28,736 bases of DNA from Paulinella micropora. Lineage: Eukaryota; Cercozoa; Imbricatea; Euglyphida. Numbering within the stretch: position 1 is the first letter of the stretch; every line of letters begins with the position of its first letter. This document shows positions 9,328 to 19,351 of this stretch, one piece after another. The notes below the pieces were generated by a model. That model ran no database searches. It had not been told where the DNA came from and saw only the letters and a list, made by a program, of their open reading frames with translations. The stretch covers positions 238,638 through 267,373 of the forward strand of contig BJOX01000081.1 in NCBI GenBank assembly GCA_009731375.1, read 5' to 3'. A program made the translations under genes and the position numbers.

Positions 9328-10715
9328 AGAACAGATCCGTGGTATTCGGGGACAACGTACAAGTCCACTCGATATACTCGTCCGGATTTCAATTTAAAAT
9401 TTAGAGTGATGATGACCGTTATATCCGTCCGACTACTAACTCCTTTCAAGGTGCCAGATGATTTTTTCATATTAGCTTCTAACCACGCATGGTGTTTCAT
9501 AGTAAATCTCCGGCCGACAATATTAATATTCGCCATAGTATCATTACCAACGTTTATAAAGGTATTTAATGTTTCACAAAAAAGGTTTGCATAGCATAAA
9601 GCGTCTGGCCGGTGACTTTTTAAGGCCAATACAAGGAGCTTGCGTTCTAAAATCTGTGTCCTTTTCTCAAGGTTCGCCTCCTCCTCCCTTTCTGCCGTTT
9701 TCGTAATGTCTTTTTGGGTATTGTTCACAGGCGAAGGATGATTGTCCTTGCTTGCTCTGTTTGAGACCGTGAGGAGAGGTTGATGTCCTCCATCCTCCTT
9801 GTCTATTGTCTGTCTCGGCAAGTTGATAAGATTGATTGCCGCTTCTATTCTTACTTTCTTCGGCTGTGGCTGCGACGGGCCCGCCTGCTTTCTCTTTGCC
9901 AGCGCTTTACTCGCCTGCCTATTAGCAGCATGCAATGTTTGTTGTCGTGATGGGTGTACTGGTATTGTACTACCTTTGAGTTGGTCTGAGGCCTGCTGTG
10001 GGCTCTTAGACTCACTGGTACCCTTGGTTGGTACCTGCACAACGGTGTACTGTGCAATGTTTGTTGCTCTGTTCTCTTCCTCCTTCTCTAGCCATTGGAC
10101 TACCTCAAATCTGTTACCTGAGTCGGCATCAGTGTCGGTAGTGGTTGCGCCTGATGTCGCATAGGCCTGTGGTGCTGAGGAACTCGAGCTTGAGCTCGAG
10201 CCATCTGCCCAGCCCCCATCTCTGTGGTACGGGCGCTCTGCGCTGCAGTATCCACCTCGGCCAACCCATCTTCCTCCTCCTCTACCTTGAAATACACCTC
10301 TTCCTCCTCCTCTTCTCACAATTCCCCTCTCCCCCCCGCGAGTGTATGTGCCTCGTGCGAAAGGGGCTACTCCTCCTCGATTGATTCCTCTCCCTCCTCC
10401 TCTTCCTCGTGTTCCACCTCGTCCTCTACTTGCGGCTTCTATAGCTGCCGTCTTCTGATCATCTCTAGCGAAAAGAGAATTGATCGCGTCAGCTAGTTCG
10501 TGGTCATGGTCCGCGACATTCTGTAATTTCCACCCCTGATCATTGCGCAGTCGCCGCAGAACGGCGACGGTGGTGGTTTCGTCCGACCGTACGTTCTTGA
10601 GGAGTGTTTTGGATGCGGGTGTTTTCGAGATCGTGGTTGTACGGGCATTTTTTATTTGTGGGTTAGAAGCATTGTGCCCGTGCCCACCAACGAATGCAGG
10701 GTGTGTTAGCTTCAC
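9300..10715 (-). pseudogene. Element A gag C-terminal region (RGG-rich) and retropepsin N-terminal half
   Basis: A 471-residue open frame. Residues ~90-160 are an RGG/RG-rich block (RGRGGTRGRGGGRGINRGG, RRGGGRGVFQGRGGGR), followed by a poly-Ser run and a Lys/Gln-rich linker. No CCHC zinc knuckle is visible, so the RGG block may be the nucleic-acid-binding part of Gag. The last ~100 residues look like a retropepsin: NTFINVGNDTMANINIVGRRF aligns with the D-T/S-G flap strand, but the catalytic Asp position holds Asn and the Thr position Val. Later GSVL begins the closing motif before the frame breaks. Confidence 0.7.
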
Positions 10716-11157
10716 GACTGTTCTCTCTTGGCCGCTTTCCTAGAGATCGTTGCGTATGTGCGGCTTGCGGTTGAGCAGAAGCCGATGCAGAACCGATCAA
10801 GGATGCTGTCTGGCTGTCGAGCCTCTGACAAGCGGTCATTACTTCGGTCCACAACACTTTTGGGCTCACGGCCTTAGTCGTGGTCTCAAAGACGCTTATC
10901 TCCAAAAAGTTCAAGTGCTTTACCTTGTCGAAGGTTTTGCAGTCTTGCATGAGCAGTGTGAGCTTATTTTTGTTGTAGACGTGCAAAGCACTGAGGAAAT
11001 ATAGGAGTATGGCTTTGTGGTTATAAAACAGAGTGTACTGGGCGCCCACATTTGTTAAGACAGATGCAAGCTGAGTGACAGACTGCAACTGCTCCGATAC
11101 TATTTCAAACCCAACCAATGTGCCCGTGTGCCTTAAAGTATCGAATGAGGGCAGCAA
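10663..11157 (-). pseudogene. Element A gag middle segment
   Basis: Frame continuing from the 11105-12062 segment after a shift near 11130: LRHTGTLVGFEIVSEQLQSV, FYNHKAILLYFLSALHVYNK, HLNFLEISVFETTTKAVSPK. It ends in a Lys/Arg-rich stretch (RSLGKRPRENSREAN) and overlaps the RGG frame near 10700. No domain recognised. Assigned to Gag by position upstream of the protease. Confidence 0.5.
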
Positions 11158-12062
11158 TGGCCAGAGTACAACTCATCTCTGCATGTCCACCTTTCCTTGC
11201 TAGCTCCTCCTCTCCTCTGTACTTCTCGTAAGTTATACGATCGAAACCAGCTCCAAGGAGGGATCGATCACAGAGATGTTCTAGGACTTCATACTCCTGC
11301 TCTACCTCACACTGGTTTTGCTGGAAGCATCTGTCCATCTCATTGAACTTAGTCATGAGGGTCTTCTCTGTGTCAGCCTCATTGGCAGTGATAGCATAGA
11401 GCTTAAGGCCCCCTCCCCCAATTTTGATTTTAGCTAGGGCTGCCTGCAGCGCCTGCTTTTTCTTCTGGGAGTCAGTCAAGTTAATTACTGTCCCTCCCCC
11501 TTGTGGTCCTCCTCCTGTGGGTCCTCCTCCTGCTTTCTTGGGAGCTGGGTTAGATGTGGTAGGTGGAGCCGTTGGCTGTGGAGCCATCCGTGCTACTGCC
11601 ATTGCCACAGCTATCTTCTCCTTCTGCTCCTTCTCCTCTTTCTGTCTCGTCTCTTCTTCTTTCACCTGTCGTGCTAGATGAGTCACGAACTGTGCAAGCC
11701 CTGTGGCACTAGAGAGGAAGTGTGCCTTTTCTCTCATGGAAGACTTATCAGCTCTGTTATTATTTGGGATTGTTGTGAGAGGGCCTTTAATGAGAGTGTG
11801 ATTCTTCGTGTGGGCCCATTGTTTCCATGTTGGTTTTTGCTCCTTCCCCTCAAAGAGGCCCTTATGGAGTTGTGTGAGGCGTTCAAGCACCTGACAAGAC
11901 TGGTCAACCTCCTCGTAAACAGGATGTTGCCTTGTGTTGTCTTTCAGGGCTTTGTACATCTCGTTGTAAGCCCGTGTGAAGGCAGTTACAAAAGCCTCAA
12001 GGGCAAACTCAATGCCACTTTGGTTTCTACTTCGAACTTTCTTTATAGATTCTTGATATCAG
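11105..12062 (-). pseudogene. Element A gag, capsid-like segment
   Basis: An open frame from a TGA near 12062 to a stop at 11105. It begins ESIKKVRSRNQSGIEFALEA and has a long charged helix (QVKEEETRQKEEKEQKEKIA), a Pro/Gly-rich hinge (GGGPTGGGPQGGG) and a second predicted helical region ending ALIRYFKAHGHIGWV*. Length and position suit a Gag matrix/capsid, but I see no diagnostic motif such as the major homology region. Confidence 0.5.
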
Positions 12063-12680
12063 TGGGGACACCACAGACAGACAGCCATGCTGCAGTTGTG
12101 CGTTTATTTTTCCACTGTATGTTTGTGTGTTCATGAAATTCCGCAACGAGCACAGCAGCGAAGAGTGTTGCAGATATGTCGTATATATCGCACAGTGTAA
12201 GAGTGTCGCCATATTTGATATCCTGCAATGGCACTCTTTCTTGCTCAATCCTCACTTTGTTGAAGAGAGGCTTCGCAAGGCCGGGAATTTCGATCAGGAG
12301 GTTGCTTTGACCTTGTCCTGGTCTATTCCTTTTCTCGTAAGGAATGTAGATGTGTGTTTTATAATAGGTTGGGTAGTTAAGGAAGAAGGACTCTTCATCA
12401 TCATATGTAGCCAACTGTTCCCATGTATGTGGGACATTCTGGCTAACATCCTCCATCTCCTCTCTCTGCCTCTGTCAGTGGAGAGCCTCCAGTCTGACCT
12501 GCACTCGCTTCTTGTGCATCACCCTGTCGACTGTACATCGGCTGTATACTCCTCTCTCTCCTCTTCATCTCTATCCCCCCTCTCTTCAGAGTACTCCTGC
12601 TCCTGCTCCTGCTCCTCTCCTCCCTCAATAGGACCATAATCAGTTGGTGTCACACCAGCCTGCTCATTCTCGTCTTCCAT
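12043..12680 (-). pseudogene. Element A gag N-terminus
   Basis: A candidate start ATG lies at 12680-12678 (minus), beginning MEDENEQAGVTPTDYG and continuing into an acidic Glu/Gln-rich stretch before a frame change near 12525. A further frame change at about 12455 leads to DVSQNVPHTWEQLATYDDEE through GVPTDIKNL* at 12043. This is the first coding sequence after the leader. Its identity as Gag is inferred from position only. Confidence 0.45.
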
Positions 12681-12713
12681 CTTATGTTATGAGAGTCTCG
12701 TCTGCTTTTTTTT

Positions 12714-12762
12714 TCTTTTTTTCTTCTTCTTCTTCTTCTTCTTCTTCTTCTTCTTCTTCTTT
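12714..12762. repeat. (TTC)n microsatellite in leader copy 1
   Basis: T-rich run then about 14 TTC units. In the second copy of this leader (15316-15340) the same place holds a poly-A run instead, so it is a hypervariable spot. Confidence 0.9.
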
Positions 12763-12765
12763 CTT

Positions 12766-12878
12766 CTGTTATTCTTATCACTCTATGCAACCTTCTTCTC
12801 CTTCTTCCTTTTCTCTGTTGAAATAGTTATGGAGCGTCAGGCCCTACACAGAGATAACGATAGATTGGTCAAAAGAGC
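12766..12878 (-). repeat. Leader segment copy 1 (duplicated at 15349-15460)
   Basis: A 113-nt segment (CTGTTATTCTTATCACTCTA...GGTCAAAAGAGC) ending exactly at the 10-N gap. It is about 95% identical to 15349-15460, which continues into the rest of the leader and the LTR. The simplest reading is that these are the same genomic segment from two unmerged contigs. Confidence 0.85.
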
Positions 12879-12888
12879 NNNNNNNNNN
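12879..12888. other. 10-N contig join
   Basis: Ten N separate leader copy 1 from the truncated LTR of the copia-like element. Sequence matching its left edge reappears at 15460, so the join is suspicious. Confidence 0.9.
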
Positions 12889-13060
12889 ACTAACTACCCG
12901 CCTGAACTTAAATAAAGGAAATACAGCTGAGTATAAAAGGTAAAGCAATGATCAGTCCTATGAAGGAACTGACTGCCACCAGAACCAGAACTATGAATAC
13001 CTATGTAAAACATGTATAGGTCGATATGACTAAATACTATATTAACAAATTTGGCCATTG
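12889..13060 (-). repeat. 3' LTR of copia-like element, truncated by gap
   Basis: Matches 15130-15301 base for base except for about 10 substitutions. It abuts a polypurine tract at its inner edge, as a 3' LTR should. Confidence 0.65.
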
Positions 13061-13733
13061 CTCCCCCTATTTAGGAATAGCGGCCGATATGAGCCAACAT
13101 AGTAAATATCATAAAGCCAGACAACAGTCAAACAAGTTAATTAATAAAATATGGTCACAATTCCAACAGCAACACCTTAAACACAACGTTAAGCAATAAG
13201 CACATCAACATCACTGTTAATATCGCATACATGAGCAATCCATACCATTCGCACGGAAAATGACCAGCACGCAATATGAAGATACATATATGTATATGTC
13301 AACGTCAAATACATTAATGTATGTTCAACAGTGTCACGAATACAACCAAGTAAATGGAGGAGATGCTGACAAGCACAACGAATAAACTAGTAGAGAATAT
13401 AACGAAATGAGCAAGTGAGCTGTCCTACATCTCCAGTGGAGTTCGGCAATATAGCAACACACAAGCACAACCAACAAACTTCTTCACATATTGAGTATGT
13501 CTCCTCCACCAAACATAGAAATAACACACACCATGTTCACATCAACAACTACGACATAAATGCAATCGACAATCGCAGTTAGCCAAGTTGAAACCAAACC
13601 AGACATATACGTATGATCTCACACAAACATATATCTCCCCCTAACTTCTTATCCCATAATGTAAGAGAAGAAAAAATGATGAACTGAGCAATACAAAAAG
13701 GGTCCAAGGGTCCTTGCCCTACGCTAGCAACTT

Positions 13734-13736
<3 letters not shown>

Positions 13737-13785
<49 letters not shown>
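13737..13785. repeat. (GA)n microsatellite
   Basis: Over 20 GA dinucleotides, ending in GAAGAGAGGA. Confidence 0.95.
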
Positions 13786-13788
<3 letters not shown>

Positions 13789-14914
13789 AGGATAGAGCAA
13801 CAACTGTCCCGTCCCAAAAGGAACAAAAACAAAAACAATTTTCATGTCTTATGACGGTCTCCCCCTACGTCCCCACTGCTACAACAAACGACGATTAGCC
13901 GCCCTCCCGCTTCCCAGACTACAAGAGCCACGTCGAAGCACAAACAAAAGAAAAGGAACAAATTTTCCACACTCCCCCTGCTTAATAACCAGTCTTCATA
14001 GCTTAACGTCCCATGCCACTGTCCGACTGCAACAAGGAAAACTCAACGTCCAACCGTCGCCCAAAAACGAAGGCTGCTCACTAAACATACATACCACCTG
14101 GCCAACACCTTTGCAAATAATAATACTGAACGTCACCGTGTAAAACTCAACCCAATGGCCATGAACAACAATATTTTTCTCCTTCACTTCCCAAAGTCCA
14201 ACCATGACCAACTAAGTCCTTTAAATGTCCAAACCACTGCCCCAAAACCGTAGAAAACGAGGGCCATAAGGTCCCTAAACTGTCCCACAGCTCACCTGTC
14301 CTCAGCATCAACTACTGTCCACGAAAGAGCCGAAACCAGCAGACAGCACCACCTGCTGCCCAGCCAACTTTTGGAAAAAAATGTCCGGAACCACCGGTAA
14401 ATTTGTCAACAACTTTTTGCCCAACATGGCAAACGAACAAGTCATTTGTGCTTGCATGCACTCCCTTATTGTCCTTAAACATTTTACATGTTCTCAGGTG
14501 TCGCCCTTGATGAGGGGCTGCCACACCTCTTGCTAGTGTAGCCAACATGCCACACATAACGACAAGGACCACTCAAAGTTTCTTCCTTGTCGCCCACATT
14601 TGCGATGAGTAACCTACCGGTTCTTTGTTGTGCAGGACTTCTGAGGACTGAGCCCACCTTTTGGCGACTGCGCCCACTTTTGGCTGGGTCCCTCCTGTCA
14701 CTCTCTCACCACCACTTTGCATGTCACCTGCTTCGGTGAGATGCCAAACAAAAAACATTTCAAAATTCTTTTGTCAACGCCACTGGGTTCTCAACCCCAA
14801 GCAACTAAAGAGTCTGAAGAATGCTCGAACCGAACAACTAAGAGTCTGATCACAGTGTCCCAAAGCGAAAATGTTCCCCAGCCTAGCACTGCTGGACTTT
14901 TGCCGCCATCCGAC

Positions 14915-14924
14915 NNNNNNNNNN
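14915..14924. other. 10-N contig join
   Basis: Lies within the copia-like element. No repeated flank is evident here. Confidence 0.9.
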
Positions 14925-15020
14925 TGAAGAACACCCCCACGCCGATTCCCTGCCAAGACTTTACCTCCCCCCTATTGCGGTTTGCACAGCTTGAAGCATA
15001 GCTCCAGCTCCGAGCCCCCT

Positions 15021-15298
15021 TGTAACTTTACTAGATTGCAGGGGGAGGGGTTCTCATTCAGTACTTCAGACACTTGGTCTTTATTAAGACAGAAGGAAAC
15101 TGAACCAGACACGGGCTCAATCAAATTAAACTAACTATCCGCCTAAACTTAAATAAAGGAAATACAGCCGAGTATAAAAGGTAAAGCAATGATCAGTCCT
15201 ATAAAGAAACTGGCTGCCACCAGAACCAGAACTATGAATACCTATGTAAAACATGTATTGGCCGATATGGCTAAATACTATATTAACAAATTTGTCCA
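15021..15298 (-). repeat. 5' LTR of copia-like element
   Basis: The homologous core is 15130-15301. The TG start at 15298 and a CA end near 15021 are inferred from the terminal dinucleotides and the primer-site-like sequence. The 3' partner is cut, so the inner edge is unverified. Confidence 0.5.
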
Positions 15299-15304
15299 TT
15301 GTCG

Positions 15305-15942
15305 AGTTCAGCTGCTTTTTAAAAAAAAAAAAAAAAAATTCTTTCTTCTGTTATTATAATCACTCTATGCAACCTTCTTCTCCTTCTTCCTTTTCTCTGT
15401 TGAAATAGTTATGGGGCGTCAGGCCCTGCACATAGATAACGATAGATTGGTCAAAAGAGCTGTTTTCGTTGGTTTTGTAGAAGTCAGTCTGTCGTCGGAC
15501 AGTGCTTCGATACTTGTTGCTCTTGTGTGAGAAATATGCAATTTCCTCTGGTTTCTGCAGAGAAAATGCAAGGAAAATGGTCCAGAACAGAGAGTGGGAG
15601 TGCTTTGCTCGTTTCTCCTCTGTCTGTGTGCTTGTTTGACTCATGATGTTTGTTTCGCACTTGTCCTACTTGGCTTTATGCAAGCAGCAAGAGGGAGTGG
15701 AGTAGGTGTGGTCTGGTCTCTTGTAGAAGAGCATACAGAAGCCAAATGTGCACAAGGGCTAAAGGTTATGACAGCTTATGACAAATTGATTGCTTGTTTA
15801 AGTGTAAGTTTTTTGTTTGAGGACTCAGTGAGTAGGAGTGTTTGTTTTCGCACAGACAGATCAGCGAAAAAATAATTTTTTGCTTATCTGATTCTGTACG
15901 ACAGATCAGAAAAGAAATCAGCCTTTAGCTATGGACTCCAAA
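15305..15942 (-). other. Element A leader (5' untranslated region)
   Basis: Between the 5' LTR and the gag start, continuing leftward into leader copy 2 (15349-15460). No long reading frame on the element strand. It holds a poly-A run (15320-15337) at the place where leader copy 1 has (TTC)n. Confidence 0.6.
15928..15942 (-). promoter_or_regulatory. Candidate tRNA primer-binding site of element A
   Basis: Directly inside the 5' LTR end (...TACA) the minus strand reads TTTGGAGTCCATAGC. The TGG would pair with a tRNA CCA end, and the rest with an acceptor stem ending GGACTCCA. The tRNA is not identified. Confidence 0.5.
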
Positions 15943-16146
15943 TGTATTAATACTATCCCCAACGATAGCTCAATGGAAGAGTCACCTAAGTCGGTAATGT
16001 AACTAAACATAGTCCTCAAAAAGAGAATGATCGCAAAGATAAAAAGCCGCCAAACGACCAGGATCAAATTGGCAATTCAAACGTGTCCGGCTAGATGAAA
16101 TCTATAAATAAGTTTTTACCGGATAATTCGTGGGGTGATGTCCACA
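15943..16146 (-). repeat. 5' LTR of element A (204 bp)
   Basis: On the plus strand it runs from TGTATTAATACTATCCCC to GATGTCCACA. It shares ordered blocks with 3906-4114, but with several indels, including a ~20-nt block (TCTCGTTATATTAGCTCAGT) missing here and present in the other two LTRs. The strong divergence indicates an old insertion. Confidence 0.8.
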
Positions 16147-16150
16147 TAAT
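16147..16150. other. Target-site duplication TAAT, right copy of element A
   Basis: TAAT immediately after ...GTCCACA, matching 3902-3905. Confidence 0.7.
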
Positions 16151-17035
16151 AAATAACCATTTCTGAAAACTACTCAGGTAGGAGGCAGCCCTCAGCTTTC
16201 ACACCGGGTTAAGTCGGAACTTGAAATCACAGGTCGGAAGGGACAGATGAGATAAAGAGAACTTCCGGTTTTGCGACTCAGCTGTAATATTAATATCTGT
16301 CAGTATTATTAATATCTGGGAAAACGAAATGCTGACTAGGAAGGAAATTGAAAGGCCTTCAGCATTATCTAAGCATAACGATGGCTGTCAGAACTTTCAA
16401 ACAAAAATTAGATCATTTTCACTTGAGCTAAAGCTGAAGAGTCAGTTCAAAAAGCAAAATGCCTCAAGCAAAAAAATTTGACGCGTTTTAGGGCACGGAC
16501 AAACCCGCAAAACACGTCGAATTTGTCGCGTTTAATGAGAAATTTTATCAATAACCTGACCACATTTCGTGGTGGTGACCGATAAAAAAATTATTGATAG
16601 ATAGATAGATACAAGGGGCAAAATAGTAATCATAAATATACTGGTATGTTCATGTATATCAAAAACGTGACAACTACTAAGCTCGCTGATATTGACTTGT
16701 CTAATGATGGTCATGTACTGCGGACATCCAAGTGGCAAAACAGCCCAAATTTAACCTCATTTTCTCAATCAATATTTGAGGTACGAACATGCAGAGCACA
16801 CAGTTAGAAAGCTCTTGTCCCAAGCTTTCAAATGATGGCTTCAGCACAGTAGTATCACTTCGATTGATAGAGAACGATGAGGTCAAAGTTGGATAGGTTG
16901 CCACTTGAATGTCCACAGTAATACGTGTTGATAAACATTTGTGGATTCTCACGCAGAAAGAACTTTCACTAGATTAATTTTTGTTGCGCAAATTTCACCG
17001 CTTTTTGCGAACGCATCGGAGAAATCAGCCTGTAA
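16151..17035. other. Unassigned flanking DNA
   Basis: No convincing gene. Small features are a direct pair of ATTAATATCTG near 16290-16317, a short inverted pair (AATGCTGA / TCAGCATT) near 16330-16365, and (GATA)4 near 16596. The right end is the 3' flank of the Gly/Tyr-rich gene; I see no clear AATAAA poly-A signal there. Confidence 0.5.
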
Positions 17036-17075
17036 TTATTGGCTCGGAAGGCGACGGCCGTAGCCTCTCCGATCC
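17036..17075 (-). CDS. Terminal exon of the Gly/Tyr-rich gene
   Basis: Acceptor TATGTATGCAG|G at 17076-17077, then a phase-2 completion and DRRGYGRRLPSQ followed by TAA. The same Gly-Tyr and Arg composition as the other exons, and the matching phase, support it. Confidence 0.55.
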
Positions 17076-17964
17076 CTGCATACATACATACATACATACA
17101 TACATACGCACGTACACATAAGCTTCCTACCTGCGACGGTAGTTACGATGACATGAATACATACATACATACATACATACATACATACATACATACATAG
17201 ATAGATACATACATACATACATACATACATTACATACATATACATAAGCTTCCTACCTGCGAGGGTAATTACGATGACTTACATACATACATACACAAAT
17301 ACATAAATGCATAAATACATACATACATACATACATACATATACGAGGGTAATTACGATGAATTACGTACATGCATACATAAATACATACATACATACAT
17401 ACATTACATACAGATACATTCCTACCTCCGAGGGTAATTGCGATGACATACATAGATACATACATACATTACATACAGATACATAAGCTTCCTACCTCCG
17501 AGGGTAATTACGATGACTTACATTCATACATTCATAAATACATACATACATACACACATACATACATACATACATATGAATAAGCTTCCTACCTGCGAGG
17601 GTAATTACGATGACTTACATTCATACATAAATACATACATGCATACATACATACATACATGACATACATATAGCTTCCTACATGCGAGGGTAATTACGAT
17701 GACTTACATAAATACACAAATACATACATACATACATACATACACACATACATACATACATACATACATATATACCTGCGAGGGTAATTACGATGACTTA
17801 CATACATGCATACATACATACATACATCACATACATACACATAAGCTTCCTACCTGCGAGGGTAATTACGATGACTTACATTCATACATAAATACATACA
17901 TACATACATACCTGCGAGGGTAATTGCGATTACTTGGAAAGATGGGCGCATACCCATACCCGCC

Positions 17965-18005
<41 letters not shown>

Positions 18006-18849
18006 GGATAGATGGGTAAAAAGTGTAAAGGTGAGGTGATGTTTAAGAATTAATATTAAGATGAGAACTTTATAGTGATGATGATGGTTGGTGGTGGTTG
18101 TGGCGATGATGATGGTTGTGGTGGTGGTGATGATGATGATTGTTGTGGTGTTGGTGGGGGTGGGGGTGGTGATGGTGATGATGGTTGTGGTGGTGGTGGG
18201 GGTGATGGTGATGATGGTTATGGTGGTGGTGACGATGATGATGGTGTGGTGGTGGTGGTGGGGGTGGTAATGATGATGATGGTTGTGGTGGTGGTGGTGA
18301 TGAGGGCGGTGACGATGATGATGGTTGTGGTGTTGGTGGTGATGATGATGGTTGTGGTGGTAGTGGTGATGGTGGTGATGGTTGAGGTGGTGGTGATTGT
18401 GATGATGGTTGTGGTGGCGGGGGTGGTGAGGGTGGTGATTGTGATGATGGTTGTGGTGGTGGTGAGGGTGGTGATTGTGATAATGGTTGTGGTGGCGGGG
18501 GTGGTGAGGGTGGTGATTGTGATGATGGTTGTGGTGGCGGGAGTGGTGAGGGTNNNNNNNNNNGGGGGTGGTGGTGGTGATGATGGTTGAGGTGGTGGTG
18601 GTGGTGATTGTGATGATGGTTGTGGTGGTGGTGGTGTGGGTGGTGATGGTGTGGGTGGTGATGGTGATGATGGTTGTGACGGTGGTGAGGGTGATGGACA
18701 TATTTTGATGATAAGATAGAAGAGCAGGAAGAAGAAGAAGAAGAAGAAGAAGAAGAAGAAGAAGAAGAAGAAGAAGAAGAAGGAGGAGGAGGAGGAGGAG
18801 GAAGGAAGGAAGGAAGGAAGGAAGGAAGGAAGGAAACAAGGAAGGAAAC

Positions 18850-18885
<36 letters not shown>

Positions 18886-19110
18886 AATTACCATAACCAT
18901 AGCGTGGATGGAAGGAGGGAAGGAAGAAAGCAGGAAAGAAAGAAAGAAAGAAATTACCATAACCATAGCGTAGATGGAAGGAGGGAAGGAAGGAAGAAAG
19001 CAGGAAAGAAAGAAAGAAAGAAGAAAGAAAGAAAGAAAGAAAGAAAGTAAGAAGTTACCATAACCTTAGCGTGGGTAGAAGGAAGAAGAGAAGGAAGGAA
19101 GAAAGAAGGA

Positions 19111-19146
<36 letters not shown>

Positions 19147-19183
19147 AATTACCATAACCATAGCGTCGATAGAAGGAAGGAGA

Positions 19184-19214
<31 letters not shown>

Positions 19215-19300
19215 TTACCGTAACCATAGCGTGGATAGAAGCCTCCATAGAAACCAGGATAGCCTGTGTATCGGTATGTATGTATGTATGTATGTATGTA

Positions 19301-19351
<51 letters not shown>

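Larger units (their letters stand above)
12889..15298 (-). mobile_element. Non-coding copia-like LTR element nested in element A leader
   Basis: Two direct 172-nt repeats (12889-13060 and 15130-15301, about 94% identical) bracket about 2.07 kb. Just inside the left copy is a polypurine tract on the minus strand (AAATAGGGGGAGC, 13060-13072). On the other side the LTR may extend to about 15021, ending ...TTACA. It is followed by GGGGGCTCGGAGC, which weakly resembles the initiator-tRNA-Met primer site of copia elements. The left LTR is cut by the gap. The interior (13073-15020) has no long reading frame and no recognisable gag or pol, so this looks like a non-autonomous (TRIM/LARD-like) element. 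Other CTCCCCC blocks occur at about 13636, 13859, 13974 and 14965. A 10-N gap lies at 14915-14924. Confidence 0.55.
3906..16146 (-). mobile_element. Element A: degenerate Ty3/gypsy-type LTR retrotransposon, 12.2 kb
   Basis: Complete insertion on the minus strand with LTRs at 15943-16146 (5') and 3906-4114 (3'), both TG...CA on the element strand. It is flanked by TAAT on each side. Coding order 5' to 3' is gag, retropepsin, RT, RNase H, integrase zinc finger, integrase core, GPY/F, extra domain. RT-RNase H before integrase, together with GPY/F, marks Ty3/gypsy (Metaviridae-type) rather than copia. Roughly a dozen frame changes, a microsatellite in pol, diverged LTRs and a nested copia-like element show an old, dead copy, although some single-base indels could be sequencing errors. 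Without the nested element it would be about 9.8 kb. Confidence 0.85.
17964..19218 (-). other. Intron 3: microsatellites throughout
   Basis: 1255 nt between the exon 3 donor (TACG|GTAATTTC) and the exon 4 acceptor. On the plus strand it holds (GATA)n at 17966-18006, a TGG/TGA trinucleotide-like block at 18074-18700, (GAA)n and (GGA)n at 18727-18800, and (GAAA)n arrays to 19212. A 10-N join lies at 18554-18563. Apart from about 18007-18070 almost none of it is complex sequence. Confidence 0.6.

Noticed and set aside
9799-10496. Plus-strand Ser/Leu-rich frames
   Set aside because: Complement of the RGG and poly-Ser coding region of element A gag.
13844-14572. Possible short genes inside the copia-like element
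   Set aside because: Frames under 100 codons on both strands with no gag or pol motifs.
16532-16952. Minus-strand frames of 68 and 83 codons
   Set aside because: No recognisable motif, start context or splice partner.
17083-17911. CRISPR-like pattern of regularly recurring ~38-nt cores
   Set aside because: Spacers are TATG microsatellite of variable length rather than unique sequences, the genome is eukaryotic, and the cores match the end of exon 4.
17964-18966. Long His-rich, Pro-rich and Val-rich reading frames on both strands
   Set aside because: They are translations of GGT/GAT and GAA repeats, open in several frames at once.
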